Origin: Paenibacillus antibioticophila
GTDB taxonomy: Bacteria > Bacillota > Bacilli > Paenibacillales > Paenibacillaceae
DNA: 64,000 nt
Direction of reading: 5' to 3'
Assembly: GCF_000455265.1 (NCBI RefSeq)
Contig: NZ_HG005139.1
Coordinates: forward strand, 245,495 to 309,494
Position numbers and translations under genes: made by a program. The first letter of the stretch is position 1. Each line of letters opens with the position of its first letter. Below the pieces are notes generated by a model. The model had not been told where the DNA came from. It was given only the letters and a program-made list of their open reading frames with translations, and did no database searches. Shown here piece after piece: positions 1 to 7,846 of this stretch.

Positions 1-41
1 CGTATAACTTCGTATAATGTATGCTATACGAAGTTATTACG
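1..41. other. 454 Titanium mate-pair linker containing a loxP site (assembly artefact)
   Basis: Positions 4-37 are a complete loxP site: two 13-bp inverted arms around an 8-bp spacer. With the flanking bases 1-3 and 38-41 the stretch matches, from memory, the Roche 454 Titanium paired-end circularisation linker minus its first T. The coding frame of thiM begins abruptly right after it. This is residual linker at a contig end, not a recombination site of the organism. Confidence 0.95.
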
Positions 42-42
42 C

Positions 43-267
43 GGAGCCTTCGCAGCTATAGAACCGGGTCTTATGCGGGCAGGGACGGCAGGTTTGGCCT
101 TTTATGGCGCCGCAGCCTCCCGGGCAGCGGAGCGGACAGCTGCTCTCGGGCCAGGCAGCTTCCAGACGGCCTTCCTGGATGAACTGGCCAAGCTGCATCC
201 GCATTCCCTGAAAGGTCATGTGGCGGTTGCCGAATTATTGGCCGCGGAAGCGGGAGGATGGCTGTGA
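43..267 (+). CDS. thiM: Hydroxyethylthiazole kinase, C-terminal fragment
   Basis: An open frame enters directly from the linker and runs to a TGA at 265-267, giving 74 residues. The motifs LAFYGAAASRAAERT and GPGSFQTAFLDEL match the C-terminal part of ThiM, the ribokinase-fold enzyme that phosphorylates 4-methyl-5-(2-hydroxyethyl)thiazole in thiamine salvage. About 200 N-terminal residues are missing because the contig was cut at the linker, so this is a partial gene rather than a natural pseudogene. It overlaps the start of thiD by 10 bases, indicating translational coupling in a thiM-thiD-thiE operon. A TPP riboswitch would be expected upstream, outside the window. Confidence 0.85.
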   Translation, partial: GAFAAIEPGLMRAGTAGLAFYGAAASRAAERTAALGPGSFQTAFLDELAKLHPHSLKGHVAVAELLAAEAGGWL

Positions 268-1100
268 GCGGAACGAGACTGGCCAGAGCGCTGACGGTGG
301 CCGGCTCGGACAGCGGCGGCGGAGCGGGGATCCAGGCGGATCTGAAAACCTTTCAGGAGCTCGATGTCTATGGGATGTCGGCTATAACGGCTGTGACGGT
401 GCAGAATACGTTAGGCGTAAGCGGGGTCTATCCTCTGCCGGCACAAGCAGCGGCGGAGCAGATCCGCAGCGTTGCCGAGGACCTTGGCGTAGATGCTGTC
501 AAGACGGGAATGCTGTTCGATGCGGAGGTTATTCATGCCGTGGCTGCGGAATTCAAAAGCCAAGGCATGAAGCGCATCGTTGTCGATCCCGTCATGATCG
601 CCAAGGGAGGAGCCTCATTGCTGCAGAGCGATGCGGTGAAGGAACTGAAGGAGGTGCTGCTTCCGCTGGCGGCGGTTGTGACGCCGAATCTCCCGGAAGC
701 GGAGGTGCTGGCTGGTATGCCGATTCACAGTTCCCGGGACCGCCGGGAAGCGGCGGTCAGAATTTCTGATCTGGGGCCAGGTCTGGTCATTATCAAGGGC
801 GGTCATGAGGCCCTTGACTCCGGCCCGGGGGAGCAGCAGGTAGTCGATCTGCTGTATGACGGGCAGCATTTTACGGAGCTTAGCTATCCGCGAATCCAGA
901 CGCCGCACACGCACGGCACAGGCTGTACGTTCTCGGCGGCGCTGACGGCAGGCTTAGCCAAGGGGCTGCCCGGCATCGAAGCGGCCGCGCTTGCCCGCCG
1001 CTTCATACAGGCGGCTATCGAGGACGGGCTCGGCCTTGGACAGGGGCATGGTCCGACGAATCATTGGGCATACCGCCGCAGACAGGCGGTGCTTGGCTGA
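258..1100 (+). CDS. thiD: Bifunctional hydroxymethylpyrimidine/phosphomethylpyrimidine kinase
   Basis: A 280-residue ribokinase-superfamily kinase that phosphorylates HMP and then HMP-P to HMP-PP for thiamine synthesis in the cytoplasm. Visible motifs are the N-terminal VAGSDSGGGAGIQADLKTF substrate loop, the VQNTLGV segment, DPVM at about residues 115-118 and the C-terminal GTGCTFSAALTAGLA anion-hole/catalytic motif. Length is normal for ThiD. The ATG at 258 lies inside the end of thiM. The stop at 1098-1100 forms TGATG with a potential upstream start of thiE. These overlaps point to one transcript with thiM and thiE. Confidence 0.95.
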   Translation: MAVSGTRLARALTVAGSDSGGGAGIQADLKTFQELDVYGMSAITAVTVQNTLGVSGVYPLPAQAAAEQIRSVAEDLGVDAVKTGMLFDAEVIHAVAAEFKSQGMKRIVVDPVMIAKGGASLLQSDAVKELKEVLLPLAAVVTPNLPEAEVLAGMPIHSSRDRREAAVRISDLGPGLVIIKGGHEALDSGPGEQQVVDLLYDGQHFTELSYPRIQTPHTHGTGCTFSAALTAGLAKGLPGIEAAALARRFIQAAIEDGLGLGQGHGPTNHWAYRRRQAVLG

Positions 1101-1165
1101 TGGACCGGCATATCAATTTGGGGAGCCGCTTCAATGTTCCCGGCCGGAGGATTTCTGCCGATGTG

Positions 1166-1801
1166 ATGCGCGAGTATTTGAAGGTGTATCTTGTCATCGG
1201 GAGTGCGAACTGTCAGGATGATCCGTTGTACGTAGTCCGGGAGGCGCTGGCGGGCGGGGCAACCATGGTCCAGTATAGGGAGAAGGGCGACGGTTCGTTG
1301 ACTGGAGAAGCCAGGATAAAGCTTGCGCTTCAGCTTCAGGAGCTCTGCCGGGAGGCGGGCGTTCCCTTCATTATTAACGATGATGTGGAGTTGGCTCTGC
1401 GGATCCAGGCAGACGGGGTGCACATTGGACAGGAGGATGCGGATGCCGGATGGGTACGTTCCCGGATCGGAGGGGGGATTCTGGGCGTTTCGGTTCATCA
1501 GCTGGAGGAAGCGGAGCGTGCGGTTCAGCAAGGAGCCGACTATTTGGGGATCGGGCCGATTTATCCGACGTCCTCCAAGCCGGATGCTCATGCCGTCCAC
1601 GGGCTGCAGATTTTGCCCGGGCTACGCCAGGTGGGCATTCATCTTCCTCTCGTCGGCATCGGAGGTATCACGCTGGAGCGTGCCGGGGAGGTTATATCAG
1701 CCGGTGCGGACGGCATTGCCGTGATATCGGCCGTGGCAGGGCTTCCGGGCGATCAGGTGCGGCATGCCGTGCAGCAACTCAGGTCGCGAATAAATCGATA
1801 G
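1166..1801 (+). CDS. thiE: Thiamine-phosphate synthase
   Basis: This TIM-barrel enzyme joins HMP-PP and thiazole phosphate to make thiamine phosphate, the step after ThiM and ThiD. Motifs are QYREKG, PFIINDDVELAL, GVHIGQED and YLGIGPIYPTSSKPDA, then VGIGGI and AGADGIAVISA. From ATG 1166 (MREYLKVY) the protein is 211 residues, normal for ThiE. A GGAGG at 1146-1150 lies 15 bases before this ATG, which is long. Alternatives are GTG 1163 or ATG 1100, which overlaps the thiD stop as TGATG and would add 22 residues. The family is certain; the start is not. Confidence 0.9.
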   Translation: MREYLKVYLVIGSANCQDDPLYVVREALAGGATMVQYREKGDGSLTGEARIKLALQLQELCREAGVPFIINDDVELALRIQADGVHIGQEDADAGWVRSRIGGGILGVSVHQLEEAERAVQQGADYLGIGPIYPTSSKPDAHAVHGLQILPGLRQVGIHLPLVGIGGITLERAGEVISAGADGIAVISAVAGLPGDQVRHAVQQLRSRINR

Positions 1802-1817
1802 GGATGAGGAATCCGTA

Positions 1818-1846
1818 TTGACATAAAAATAGAGGAAATTTAATAT
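1818..1846 (+). promoter_or_regulatory. Sigma-A promoter of htpG
   Basis: TTGACA (1818-1823) and TAATAT (1841-1846) are separated by 17 bases, close to the sigma-A consensus. Transcription would start around 1853, just upstream of the CIRCE palindrome. Confidence 0.85.
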
Positions 1847-1858
1847 AGAACTATAAGA

Positions 1859-1885
1859 TTAGCACTCTAAACTTTAGAGTGCTAA
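1859..1885 (+). promoter_or_regulatory. CIRCE element (HrcA operator)
   Basis: TTAGCACTC, a 9-base spacer and GAGTGCTAA form a perfect CIRCE inverted repeat. It lies a few bases after the predicted htpG transcription start and about 35 bases before the ATG. This is the standard HrcA repressor position for groE/dnaK-type heat-shock genes. Confidence 0.95.
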
Positions 1886-1920
1886 TAATTTTGCAGGCGA
1901 AGAAAGGAAGGAGCAGTACC

Positions 1921-3801
1921 ATGGACAAGAAGCAGTTCAAAGCGGAATCCAAACGACTTCTGGAGATGATGATCAACTCCATCTATACGCAGCGGGAAAT
2001 ATTTCTCCGGGAATTGATCTCCAACAGCAGTGATGCCATTGACAAGATCTATTACAAGGCATTGACAGACGAGAATCTGACGTTCAACAAGGATGACTAT
2101 TTCATTCGATTGAAGGCGGACAAACAGGCTCGGACGCTGACCATTTCCGATACGGGGATCGGGATGACGAAGGAAGAACTGGAGAGTAACCTTGGCATTA
2201 TCGCCAATAGCGGCTCTTTTGCCTTCAAGAATGAGAACGAAGCGAAGGACGGACATAATATCATCGGTCAATTCGGCGTCGGCTTCTACTCCGCCTTTAT
2301 GGTTGCAGACAAGGTTACGGTCATCAGCCGGGCGTTGGGCAGCAGTGAAGCCTATAAATGGGAGTCGGAAGGAACGGACGGGTACACGATCTCCGAGACG
2401 GAGAAGGAGAGTGTCGGCACCGATATTATTTTGACCATTAAAGAGAATACGGAAGATGATCAGTACGATGAATATCTGGAGGAGTACCGCCTGAGATCCA
2501 TCATCAAGAAATACTCCGACTTCATCCGCTATCCGATCAAGATGGAGGTCACCTCCCAGCGGCCTAAAGAGGGTTCGGAAGGCGAGTTCGAGGAGGTTCA
2601 GGAAGAGCAGACGGTAAACAGCATGGTTCCGATCTGGCGCAAGAATAAGAGCGAGTTGACAGATGAGGACTATGAGAACTTCTACATGGAGAAACGCTAC
2701 GGCTTTGACAAGCCGGTGTCTCATATCCATATCAAGGCCGATGGAGCGGTTGTCTATAACGCAATCCTCTTCATTCCGGAGAAGACTCCGTTCGACTACT
2801 ATACCAAGGAATATGAAAAAGGGCTGGAGCTGTATTCCAACGGCGTGCTGATTATGAACAAATGCGGCGATCTGCTCCCGGACTATTTCAGCTTCGTCAA
2901 GGGGATGGTCGATTCCGAGGATCTGTCGCTGAACATTTCGCGGGAAATGCTCCAGCATGACCGTCAACTCAAACTGATCGCGAAGAACATCCAGAGCAAG
3001 ATCAAGAGCCAATTGCTGGCGCTGCTCAAGGATGAGCGCGACAAGTACGAGCAGTTCTATGACTCGTTCGGACGCCAGTTGAAGTTCGGTGTATACAATG
3101 ATTATGGTATGAACAAGGATGTGCTTCAGGATCTGCTGTTGTTCACATCCTCGAAAGAGAAGAAGCTGGTTACGTTGGATGAGTACGTATCCCGGATGCC
3201 GGAGGATCAGAAGTACATTTACTATGCAACCGGTGAATCGGTAGACCGGCTGGAGAAGCTGCCGCAGACGGAAATGGTGCTGGATAAGGGCTATGAGATC
3301 TTGTACTTTACGGATGATATCGATGAATTCGCCATCAAGATGATCATGACCTACAAGGAGAAGGAATTCAAATCCGTATCCAGCGGGGATCTCGGCATCG
3401 AATCCGAATCCGATGAACAGGATGCGAAGGAAGGCGACAGCGAGCATCAGGAGCTGTTCGAGGCCATGAACACCCTGCTTAGCGGCAAGGTGAAGAACGT
3501 CAAGGCATCGAAGCGCCTGAAGAGTCACCCTGTCTGCCTGTCGGCTGAAGGCGAATTGTCCATTGAGATGGAGAAGGTGCTGAATGCGATGCCGAACGGC
3601 CAGGAGGTCAAGGCGGATAAGGTACTGGAGATTAACGTCAACCATGAAGTCTTCCGTTCCCTGAAAGAGGCGCATGCAGGGGACAAGGACAAGCTTGCTC
3701 TGTACACCAGCCTGCTCTACAATCAGGCACTTCTGATTGAAGGTCTGCCAATTGAGGATCCGGTAGAGTTCACGAACAATATCTGCAAGGTCATGGCGTA
3801 A
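1921..3801 (+). CDS. htpG: Molecular chaperone HtpG (Hsp90)
   Basis: A 626-residue bacterial Hsp90, full length. The N-terminal GHKL ATPase domain shows [18 protein letters not shown], the DTGIGMT nucleotide-binding motif and [15 protein letters not shown]. The middle domain contains [15 protein letters not shown] (catalytic Arg), and the C-terminal dimerisation domain follows. ATG 1921 is chosen over upstream in-frame codons because GGAAGGAG precedes it at good spacing and the family begins [10 protein letters not shown]. The gene appears monocistronic, with its own promoter, CIRCE and terminator. In B. subtilis htpG is not HrcA-controlled, so the CIRCE implies different wiring here. Confidence 0.97.
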   Translation: MDKKQFKAESKRLLEMMINSIYTQREIFLRELISNSSDAIDKIYYKALTDENLTFNKDDYFIRLKADKQARTLTISDTGIGMTKEELESNLGIIANSGSFAFKNENEAKDGHNIIGQFGVGFYSAFMVADKVTVISRALGSSEAYKWESEGTDGYTISETEKESVGTDIILTIKENTEDDQYDEYLEEYRLRSIIKKYSDFIRYPIKMEVTSQRPKEGSEGEFEEVQEEQTVNSMVPIWRKNKSELTDEDYENFYMEKRYGFDKPVSHIHIKADGAVVYNAILFIPEKTPFDYYTKEYEKGLELYSNGVLIMNKCGDLLPDYFSFVKGMVDSEDLSLNISREMLQHDRQLKLIAKNIQSKIKSQLLALLKDERDKYEQFYDSFGRQLKFGVYNDYGMNKDVLQDLLLFTSSKEKKLVTLDEYVSRMPEDQKYIYYATGESVDRLEKLPQTEMVLDKGYEILYFTDDIDEFAIKMIMTYKEKEFKSVSSGDLGIESESDEQDAKEGDSEHQELFEAMNTLLSGKVKNVKASKRLKSHPVCLSAEGELSIEMEKVLNAMPNGQEVKADKVLEINVNHEVFRSLKEAHAGDKDKLALYTSLLYNQALLIEGLPIEDPVEFTNNICKVMA

Positions 3802-3810
3802 AAATATTTC

Positions 3811-3851
3811 ACGGCAGCCGCACTGGTTTTCAAACGCGGCAGCCGTTTTTG
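3811..3851 (+). terminator. Rho-independent terminator of htpG
   Basis: ACGGCAGCCGC (3811-3821) pairs with GCGGCAGCCGT (3836-3846) apart from one central A-A mismatch, followed by a T run. It sits 10 bases after the htpG stop. Confidence 0.85.
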
Positions 3852-3967
3852 TTATGTTCTTGGACTTCAGACGGTGAATCCGAACTGAAGAGAGGAGGCC
3901 GGGGTCGTCGGCAAAGCCCGGGATATGATACACTTAGACTGGTGAAAACAGTGTAAGGAGAATGGAC

Positions 3968-4471
3968 ATGGCACTTGAAATTGAACGCAAGTTTCTGATA
4001 TCCGAATTTCCGAAGGCCTTCCTTGAGGATGGCAGCATCGTCCTGGTCAAGGAGCAGGTCATCGATCAGACCTACCTGGCTTTGGATAAAGATCAGGAGC
4101 TCCGGGTACGGAGAATCAAGGATTTGGCTACAGGGGACATCAGCTATACACATACCTTCAAACGGGGATTCGGACTAGCTCGGGAGGAAGTAGAGTATCC
4201 GATTTCTGCGGGGATTTACGAGCAAATGATTCATAGCCGCGGGGCAATTCCGCTGGTGAAGAAGCGGACAACGGTCAAATGGAATGATTATATGCTGGAG
4301 ATTGACGATTATCATCAGATTAAACTGATGGTGCTGGAGATTGAATTCGAATCGGAGGAAGAGGCGACAAGCTTTGAACCGCCGGAGTGGTTCGGCCAGG
4401 ATATCAGTACCGATAAGCAGTACAGCAATAAGAAAGTATGGAGAGATTTGCAATCCCGCAAGCATCTGTAG
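3968..4471 (+). CDS. CYTH domain protein (class IV adenylate cyclase/triphosphatase-like)
   Basis: A 167-residue CYTH-domain protein. The hallmark EIERKF (ExExK) motif is at the N-terminus. Alternating charged strands follow (ELRVRRIK, THTFKRG, REEVEYPI, KKRTTVKW, MLEIDDY, LMVLEIEFESEEEA), as expected for the beta-tunnel that binds triphosphates with divalent metal. Many such bacterial proteins are inorganic triphosphatases; substrate cannot be fixed from sequence. ATG 3968 is preferred over ATG 3962 because AAGGAG at 3955-3960 is 7 bases from the former and only 1 from the latter. The gene stands alone, with terminators on both sides. Confidence 0.88.
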   Translation: MALEIERKFLISEFPKAFLEDGSIVLVKEQVIDQTYLALDKDQELRVRRIKDLATGDISYTHTFKRGFGLAREEVEYPISAGIYEQMIHSRGAIPLVKKRTTVKWNDYMLEIDDYHQIKLMVLEIEFESEEEATSFEPPEWFGQDISTDKQYSNKKVWRDLQSRKHL

Positions 4472-4526
4472 ATTATAGATGACATGAGGAAATTTATGGC
4501 GCTGCTTCCCTACAGAAAGTGAACGA

Positions 4527-4564
4527 AAAAAGTTGGACGGAACTTAGGTTCTCGTCCAACTTTT
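4527..4564. terminator. Terminator hairpin, probably bidirectional
   Basis: AAAAGTTGGACG (4528-4539) and CGTCCAACTTTT (4553-4564) form a 12-bp stem with a 13-base loop. It has A/T tails on both sides and lies between the convergent CYTH gene and the SGNH hydrolase. Confidence 0.88.
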
Positions 4565-4616
4565 GTTTGGGGGCTAACTTTTGGACAGCCCCAAGCTTTT
4601 AGTATGTTTCAGAAGA

Positions 4617-5378
4617 CTATTCCAGTGCGAGCCTGCTGTTGTCTTTTAAAAGGAACCCGTAATTGTGCTGCACGAACTCCAGTACTTTATCGCATATGAT
4701 CCGATGTCCGGCCTCATTGGGATGAATGCCGTCCGAGCATAGAAACTTGGTAAAGTCAGGATGCTCAAGAAAGGCGCCGCGCACATCGATATATTTGGTC
4801 TTTGTCATCTCGGCAACCTTCACGATCATGGTGTTGTATCTTTCCTGCCACCAATAGATCTTGGTAATGCTGCCAAGCCATTTTAAGATGTTCTGTTCAG
4901 CGACGGGATCATTTTTGCTGACCCATTTGAAGTAGCTGTCCGCATTAAGCGGAGGAAGACTCATCAGAATCGGCGTAATGTGTTCGGAACGCAGGAAGGA
5001 GATGGTCTCCGTCAGCATTTTCTCGAACATATTAAAATCCGTCTTGGGAAGGTGTTCCGCATCGGGATTCAGTGCGATCTCATCCCAGTTGAAATCACAG
5101 TCATTGCCGCCGTATTCAATCAGTACAATATGCGGCTTCTCCTTCTGGATATCCTTCTTCAAGTTGGTGACGCCCTTGATCAAGGTATTGCCGAAGCGCG
5201 CGGTATTTCGCACCGCACCCATCATTTTTTCCTGCAGGAGCGTTACATAATTATTTTCTAACAGTACATATTTTTTGCGTATCTCGTCATAAATGACACC
5301 TTTGGAGATGGAATCCCCGGTAATCATATATTTGGTTGCAGCGATTGCGTTAATTACATTCTGGTTGTCTCTGTTCAT
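4617..5378 (-). CDS. SGNH/GDSL-family hydrolase
   Basis: A 253-residue cytoplasmic-looking SGNH hydrolase with no signal peptide. Block I is ITGDSISKG (catalytic Ser), block II has the Gly of RFGNT, block III is EYGGNDCD (Asn), and block V is SDGIHPNEAGH (Asp-His). These are the oxyanion and catalytic residues of a serine esterase or deacetylase; the ester or acyl substrate is unknown. ATG 5378 follows GGGGTGAT at about 5 bases; a GTG nine bases upstream is the other option. It is transcribed against its neighbours and appears monocistronic. Confidence 0.85.
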   Translation of the reverse strand: MNRDNQNVINAIAATKYMITGDSISKGVIYDEIRKKYVLLENNYVTLLQEKMMGAVRNTARFGNTLIKGVTNLKKDIQKEKPHIVLIEYGGNDCDFNWDEIALNPDAEHLPKTDFNMFEKMLTETISFLRSEHITPILMSLPPLNADSYFKWVSKNDPVAEQNILKWLGSITKIYWWQERYNTMIVKVAEMTKTKYIDVRGAFLEHPDFTKFLCSDGIHPNEAGHRIICDKVLEFVQHNYGFLLKDNSRLALE

Positions 5379-5571
5379 GAGAATCACCCCGCTTCATATC
5401 CTGATAACCTTATTTTAGTGGAGTGCGGAGATCGAAGCAAGGCGAATCTGCATCTGCGGCAGTCTTTTGCTCGACCCAGATGTCCTGACTTCGGATACTC
5501 CAAGCTAGACATAGACTGTACAGAGTGAGAGAATACTAAGGAGATCATGTTTAAAAAGGGAGGACATTTCT

Positions 5572-6561
5572 TTGCTTCGATTCGGAATTGTCGGAACGAA
5601 CTGGATCACGGAACGTTTTATTCAAGCGGCGGAAGAGACTGAGCAATTTGAACTGAAAGCGGTATACTCACGGACGGAGGAGAAGGGGAGAGCATTTGCC
5701 GCGAAGCACAACAACCAACCTACGGTATACACCGATTTGGCAGAGATGGCTTCTAGCGATGAGGTGGATGCTGTCTATATTGCTAGCCCGAACTCGCTGC
5801 ATGCCGAACAGGCGATTGAGTGCATGAAGCATGGCAAGCATGTATTATGCGAGAAGCCCCTGGCGTCGAATGTAAAAGAGGTTCAAGCGATGCTGCAAAC
5901 AGCGAAGGATCATGACGTATTGCTTATGGAAGCAATGAAGTCGACGCTGATGCCGAACTTTAGAGTCATTGCGAACAACTTATATAAGATCGGACGAGTA
6001 CGGCGTTATTTTGCAAGCTATTGCCAATACTCCTCCAGATTTGATGCCTTCAAGCAAGGAACAGTACTTAATGCATTCAAGCCGGAGTTCTCCAATGGAG
6101 CGCTGATGGATCTTGGCATTTACTGTATTTATCCGATGGTAACCCTGTTCGGGAAGCCCGAGCAGGTTCAGGCAAGCGGAATTATGCTCTCCTCCGGTGT
6201 GGATGGTGAGGGAAGCATTCTCATGCGTTATCCAGACATGGACGGGGTCGTGATGTATTCCAAGATCGCGGATTCCTATGCCCCCGCAGAGATTCAAGGG
6301 GAGAACGGAACCCTGGTTATCGACAAGATCAATCAGCCTTATGATGTGAAAATCTATTATCGTGACGGGACGATTGAAGATTTGCGCCAGCCGCAAATGC
6401 AAGAGTCCATGTTCTACGAGGCAAGGGAGTTCATTGAGCTGATCCAGACCGGCAGGAGGGACAGCACAGTCAATACGTTGCACAACTCGTTGATTGTGGC
6501 AGAGATTATGGAGGAAGCCCGGCGCCAGATGGGTCTGACCTTCCCGGCGGATTTGCGCTAA
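5572..6561 (+). CDS. Gfo/Idh/MocA-family oxidoreductase
   Basis: A 329-residue NAD(P)-dependent dehydrogenase. An N-terminal Rossmann fold (FGIVGTNWITERF) is followed by the CEKPLASN motif, whose Lys is the usual catalytic or substrate-contacting residue. MEAMKS and the C-terminal alpha/beta domain (GALMDLGIYCIYPM) come next. Such enzymes oxidise or isomerise sugars, inositols or related polyols; substrate is not predictable. The start is TTG 5572, with AGGGAGGA about 8 bases upstream. It is related to the tandem pair at 12339-14377 but more distant. It has no operon partner: a 1.3-kb gene-free stretch follows. Confidence 0.9.
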   Translation: MLRFGIVGTNWITERFIQAAEETEQFELKAVYSRTEEKGRAFAAKHNNQPTVYTDLAEMASSDEVDAVYIASPNSLHAEQAIECMKHGKHVLCEKPLASNVKEVQAMLQTAKDHDVLLMEAMKSTLMPNFRVIANNLYKIGRVRRYFASYCQYSSRFDAFKQGTVLNAFKPEFSNGALMDLGIYCIYPMVTLFGKPEQVQASGIMLSSGVDGEGSILMRYPDMDGVVMYSKIADSYAPAEIQGENGTLVIDKINQPYDVKIYYRDGTIEDLRQPQMQESMFYEAREFIELIQTGRRDSTVNTLHNSLIVAEIMEEARRQMGLTFPADLR

Positions 6562-6651
6562 TCGAATTGCGCTGCGAGCTCACTTTTTGCGATCTTGTGC
6601 GAGAGCACAGTAACAGCCAATAAAACCGATCGATGATCCTGCCTGCGTGTA

Positions 6652-6778
6652 GGGGCAACGTGTGAAGTGTGCTTACGATCGCTGTTGTTCGCGGATTTCT
6701 TTGATTGAAATAGTATGGTAGAAATCCACTCACAAAGGCGAACATTCCGTTTCAACAGCACACCTCACACTTATGCCC
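6652..6778 (+). repeat. Dispersed inverted-repeat element, copy A
   Basis: A 127-bp element that starts GGGGCAACGTGTGAAGTG and ends in an imperfect inverted version of the same motif (CACACTTATGCCC). Internal landmarks are GCTGTTGTTCGCGGATTTCT and GAAATCCACTCACAAAGGCG. The same landmarks recur inverted in copy B. No coding capacity; it resembles a MITE or a structured intergenic repeat. Confidence 0.8.
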
Positions 6779-7058
6779 AATTACGCAGGCAGTTTAGTTT
6801 GGCTTTATAGTGCTGAATCACCGCACTCTCTATGATGCGAGTGCATTCAAACAGTGAATAGACTACACAGCATCATCATTGGGGATACCCCAATTTCAAC
6901 AAGCCCGCATAGCAAGGGTTATTTCAGTAGATTAAGCAATACCCGCCAAGTACGCATGCGTACACCTCGCACCGAGCGCAGCTTTCAGCGCGCGGTGTTT
7001 CGCATCATGACGGTGATCCGATTCGTCGACCGCATGAAAATATGGATCGTAGGCGTGC

Positions 7059-7186
7059 AGTGAAAAAAGTTACCTTAAATTCAGTGGAAATGCTAGAAAT
7101 GCGGATATAGTGAAATTCTTTCGCTTAAAGTTGGCTATACCGTCGGTTTAACTAGATACTGGCGATCTAAGGTAAGTTTTTTCACT
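7059..7186. repeat. Second short element with 19-bp terminal inverted repeats
   Basis: AGTGAAAAAAGTTACCTTA (7059-7077) and its near-perfect reverse complement (7168-7186, one mismatch) bound 128 bp of non-coding DNA. A third, diverged right-hand arm sits at 7218-7236. The size and terminal inverted repeats are MITE-like. Confidence 0.65.
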
Positions 7187-7539
7187 AAAAGTGGGTTCGA
7201 GCGTCAAATGAAGAATTTAAGGTAAGAAATTTCACTGGAGCGCGACCAGTTGAGGCTGAATAAGCGGGATGAGTGAAGCTCGGAACAAGGCGAAGCAACG
7301 TGCGACTGGACGCAACTCCATGCGCCCAGTATTCCATTGGGCTGTGCGTAAAGTGAATTGCGCGGACTTCCATTCGTAATGCCTAGCTAAGGAGAGCCTG
7401 GCGCAAGGGAAAGTAGGGAGGAGGCTTGTACGGAGTATCCTGCTTGCTACAGGTGGTAAGCTTATTGCAATGCAGCTATGACGCAGTCATGTGCAAACTG
7501 CATTGTATTTGAAGTTGAACTGCAAAGGCCAAGTGATCA

Positions 7540-7704
7540 GGGCATAAGTGTGAAGTGTTACAAGCTTTCTGTAAGAAAGCTACTTCGGAAGCATCAAGCG
7601 TCAGCGTTCGCCTTTGTGAGCGGATTTCTCCCTTGTTAGAACTTAGTCCAATCATAGAAATCCGCGAACAACAGCGATCGAAAGCACACTTCACACGTTG
7701 CCCC
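7540..7704 (-). repeat. Dispersed inverted-repeat element, copy B
   Basis: A 165-bp copy of the element at 6652-6778 in the opposite orientation. It starts GGGCATAAGTGTGAAGTG, passes through TTCGCCTTTGTGAGCGGATT and GAAATCCGCGAACAACAGCG, and ends CACACTTCACACGTTGCCCC. About 40 bp of extra sequence makes it longer than copy A. Confidence 0.8.
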
Positions 7705-7781
7705 TCCAACGTCCTATTTGTGTTTAACTGTCTTCCCGCTACTGCACACTTTCCAAAAGTACAGCCGCCTCGCACCAATAC

Positions 7782-7837
7782 AAAGGCTGCTGCTCACATC
7801 CAACCGGAACCCGGCGGGGTAGGGCAGCAGCCTTTTT
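7782..7837 (-). terminator. Terminator of glgP
   Basis: GGCTGCTGC (7785-7793) and GCAGCAGCC (7824-7832) form a 9-bp stem with a long loop. There is a T/A run on each side; the position immediately after the glgP stop makes it the likely glgP terminator. Confidence 0.75.
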
Positions 7838-7846
7838 GCGCTGAGA

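Larger units (their letters stand above)
6562..7846. other. Gene-free interval made of short inverted-repeat elements
   Basis: About 1.28 kb with no convincing coding sequence. The open frames here lack ribosome binding sites and recognisable protein features. The interval contains two oppositely oriented copies of one repeat family (6652-6778 and 7540-7704), a second inverted-repeat element (7059-7186) with an extra arm at 7218-7236, and the glgP terminator. The remaining sequence holds nothing I recognise. Confidence 0.7.

Noticed and set aside
4-37. loxP as a natural prophage or integrase site
   Set aside because: The flanks match the 454 library linker and it abuts a contig end, so it is technical.
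1064-1165. ThiE starting at 1064
   Set aside because: It would lie inside thiD without a ribosome site and add 34 residues not typical of ThiE.
1882-3933. 683-codon open frame antisense to htpG
   Set aside because: It mirrors the htpG codons, has no ribosome site, and resembles no protein; long antisense frames are common opposite high-GC-third-position genes.
6854-7063. Open frames between the inverted repeats (for example 69 codons at 6854)
   Set aside because: Arg-rich, low-complexity translations without a ribosome site, within repeat-laden DNA.
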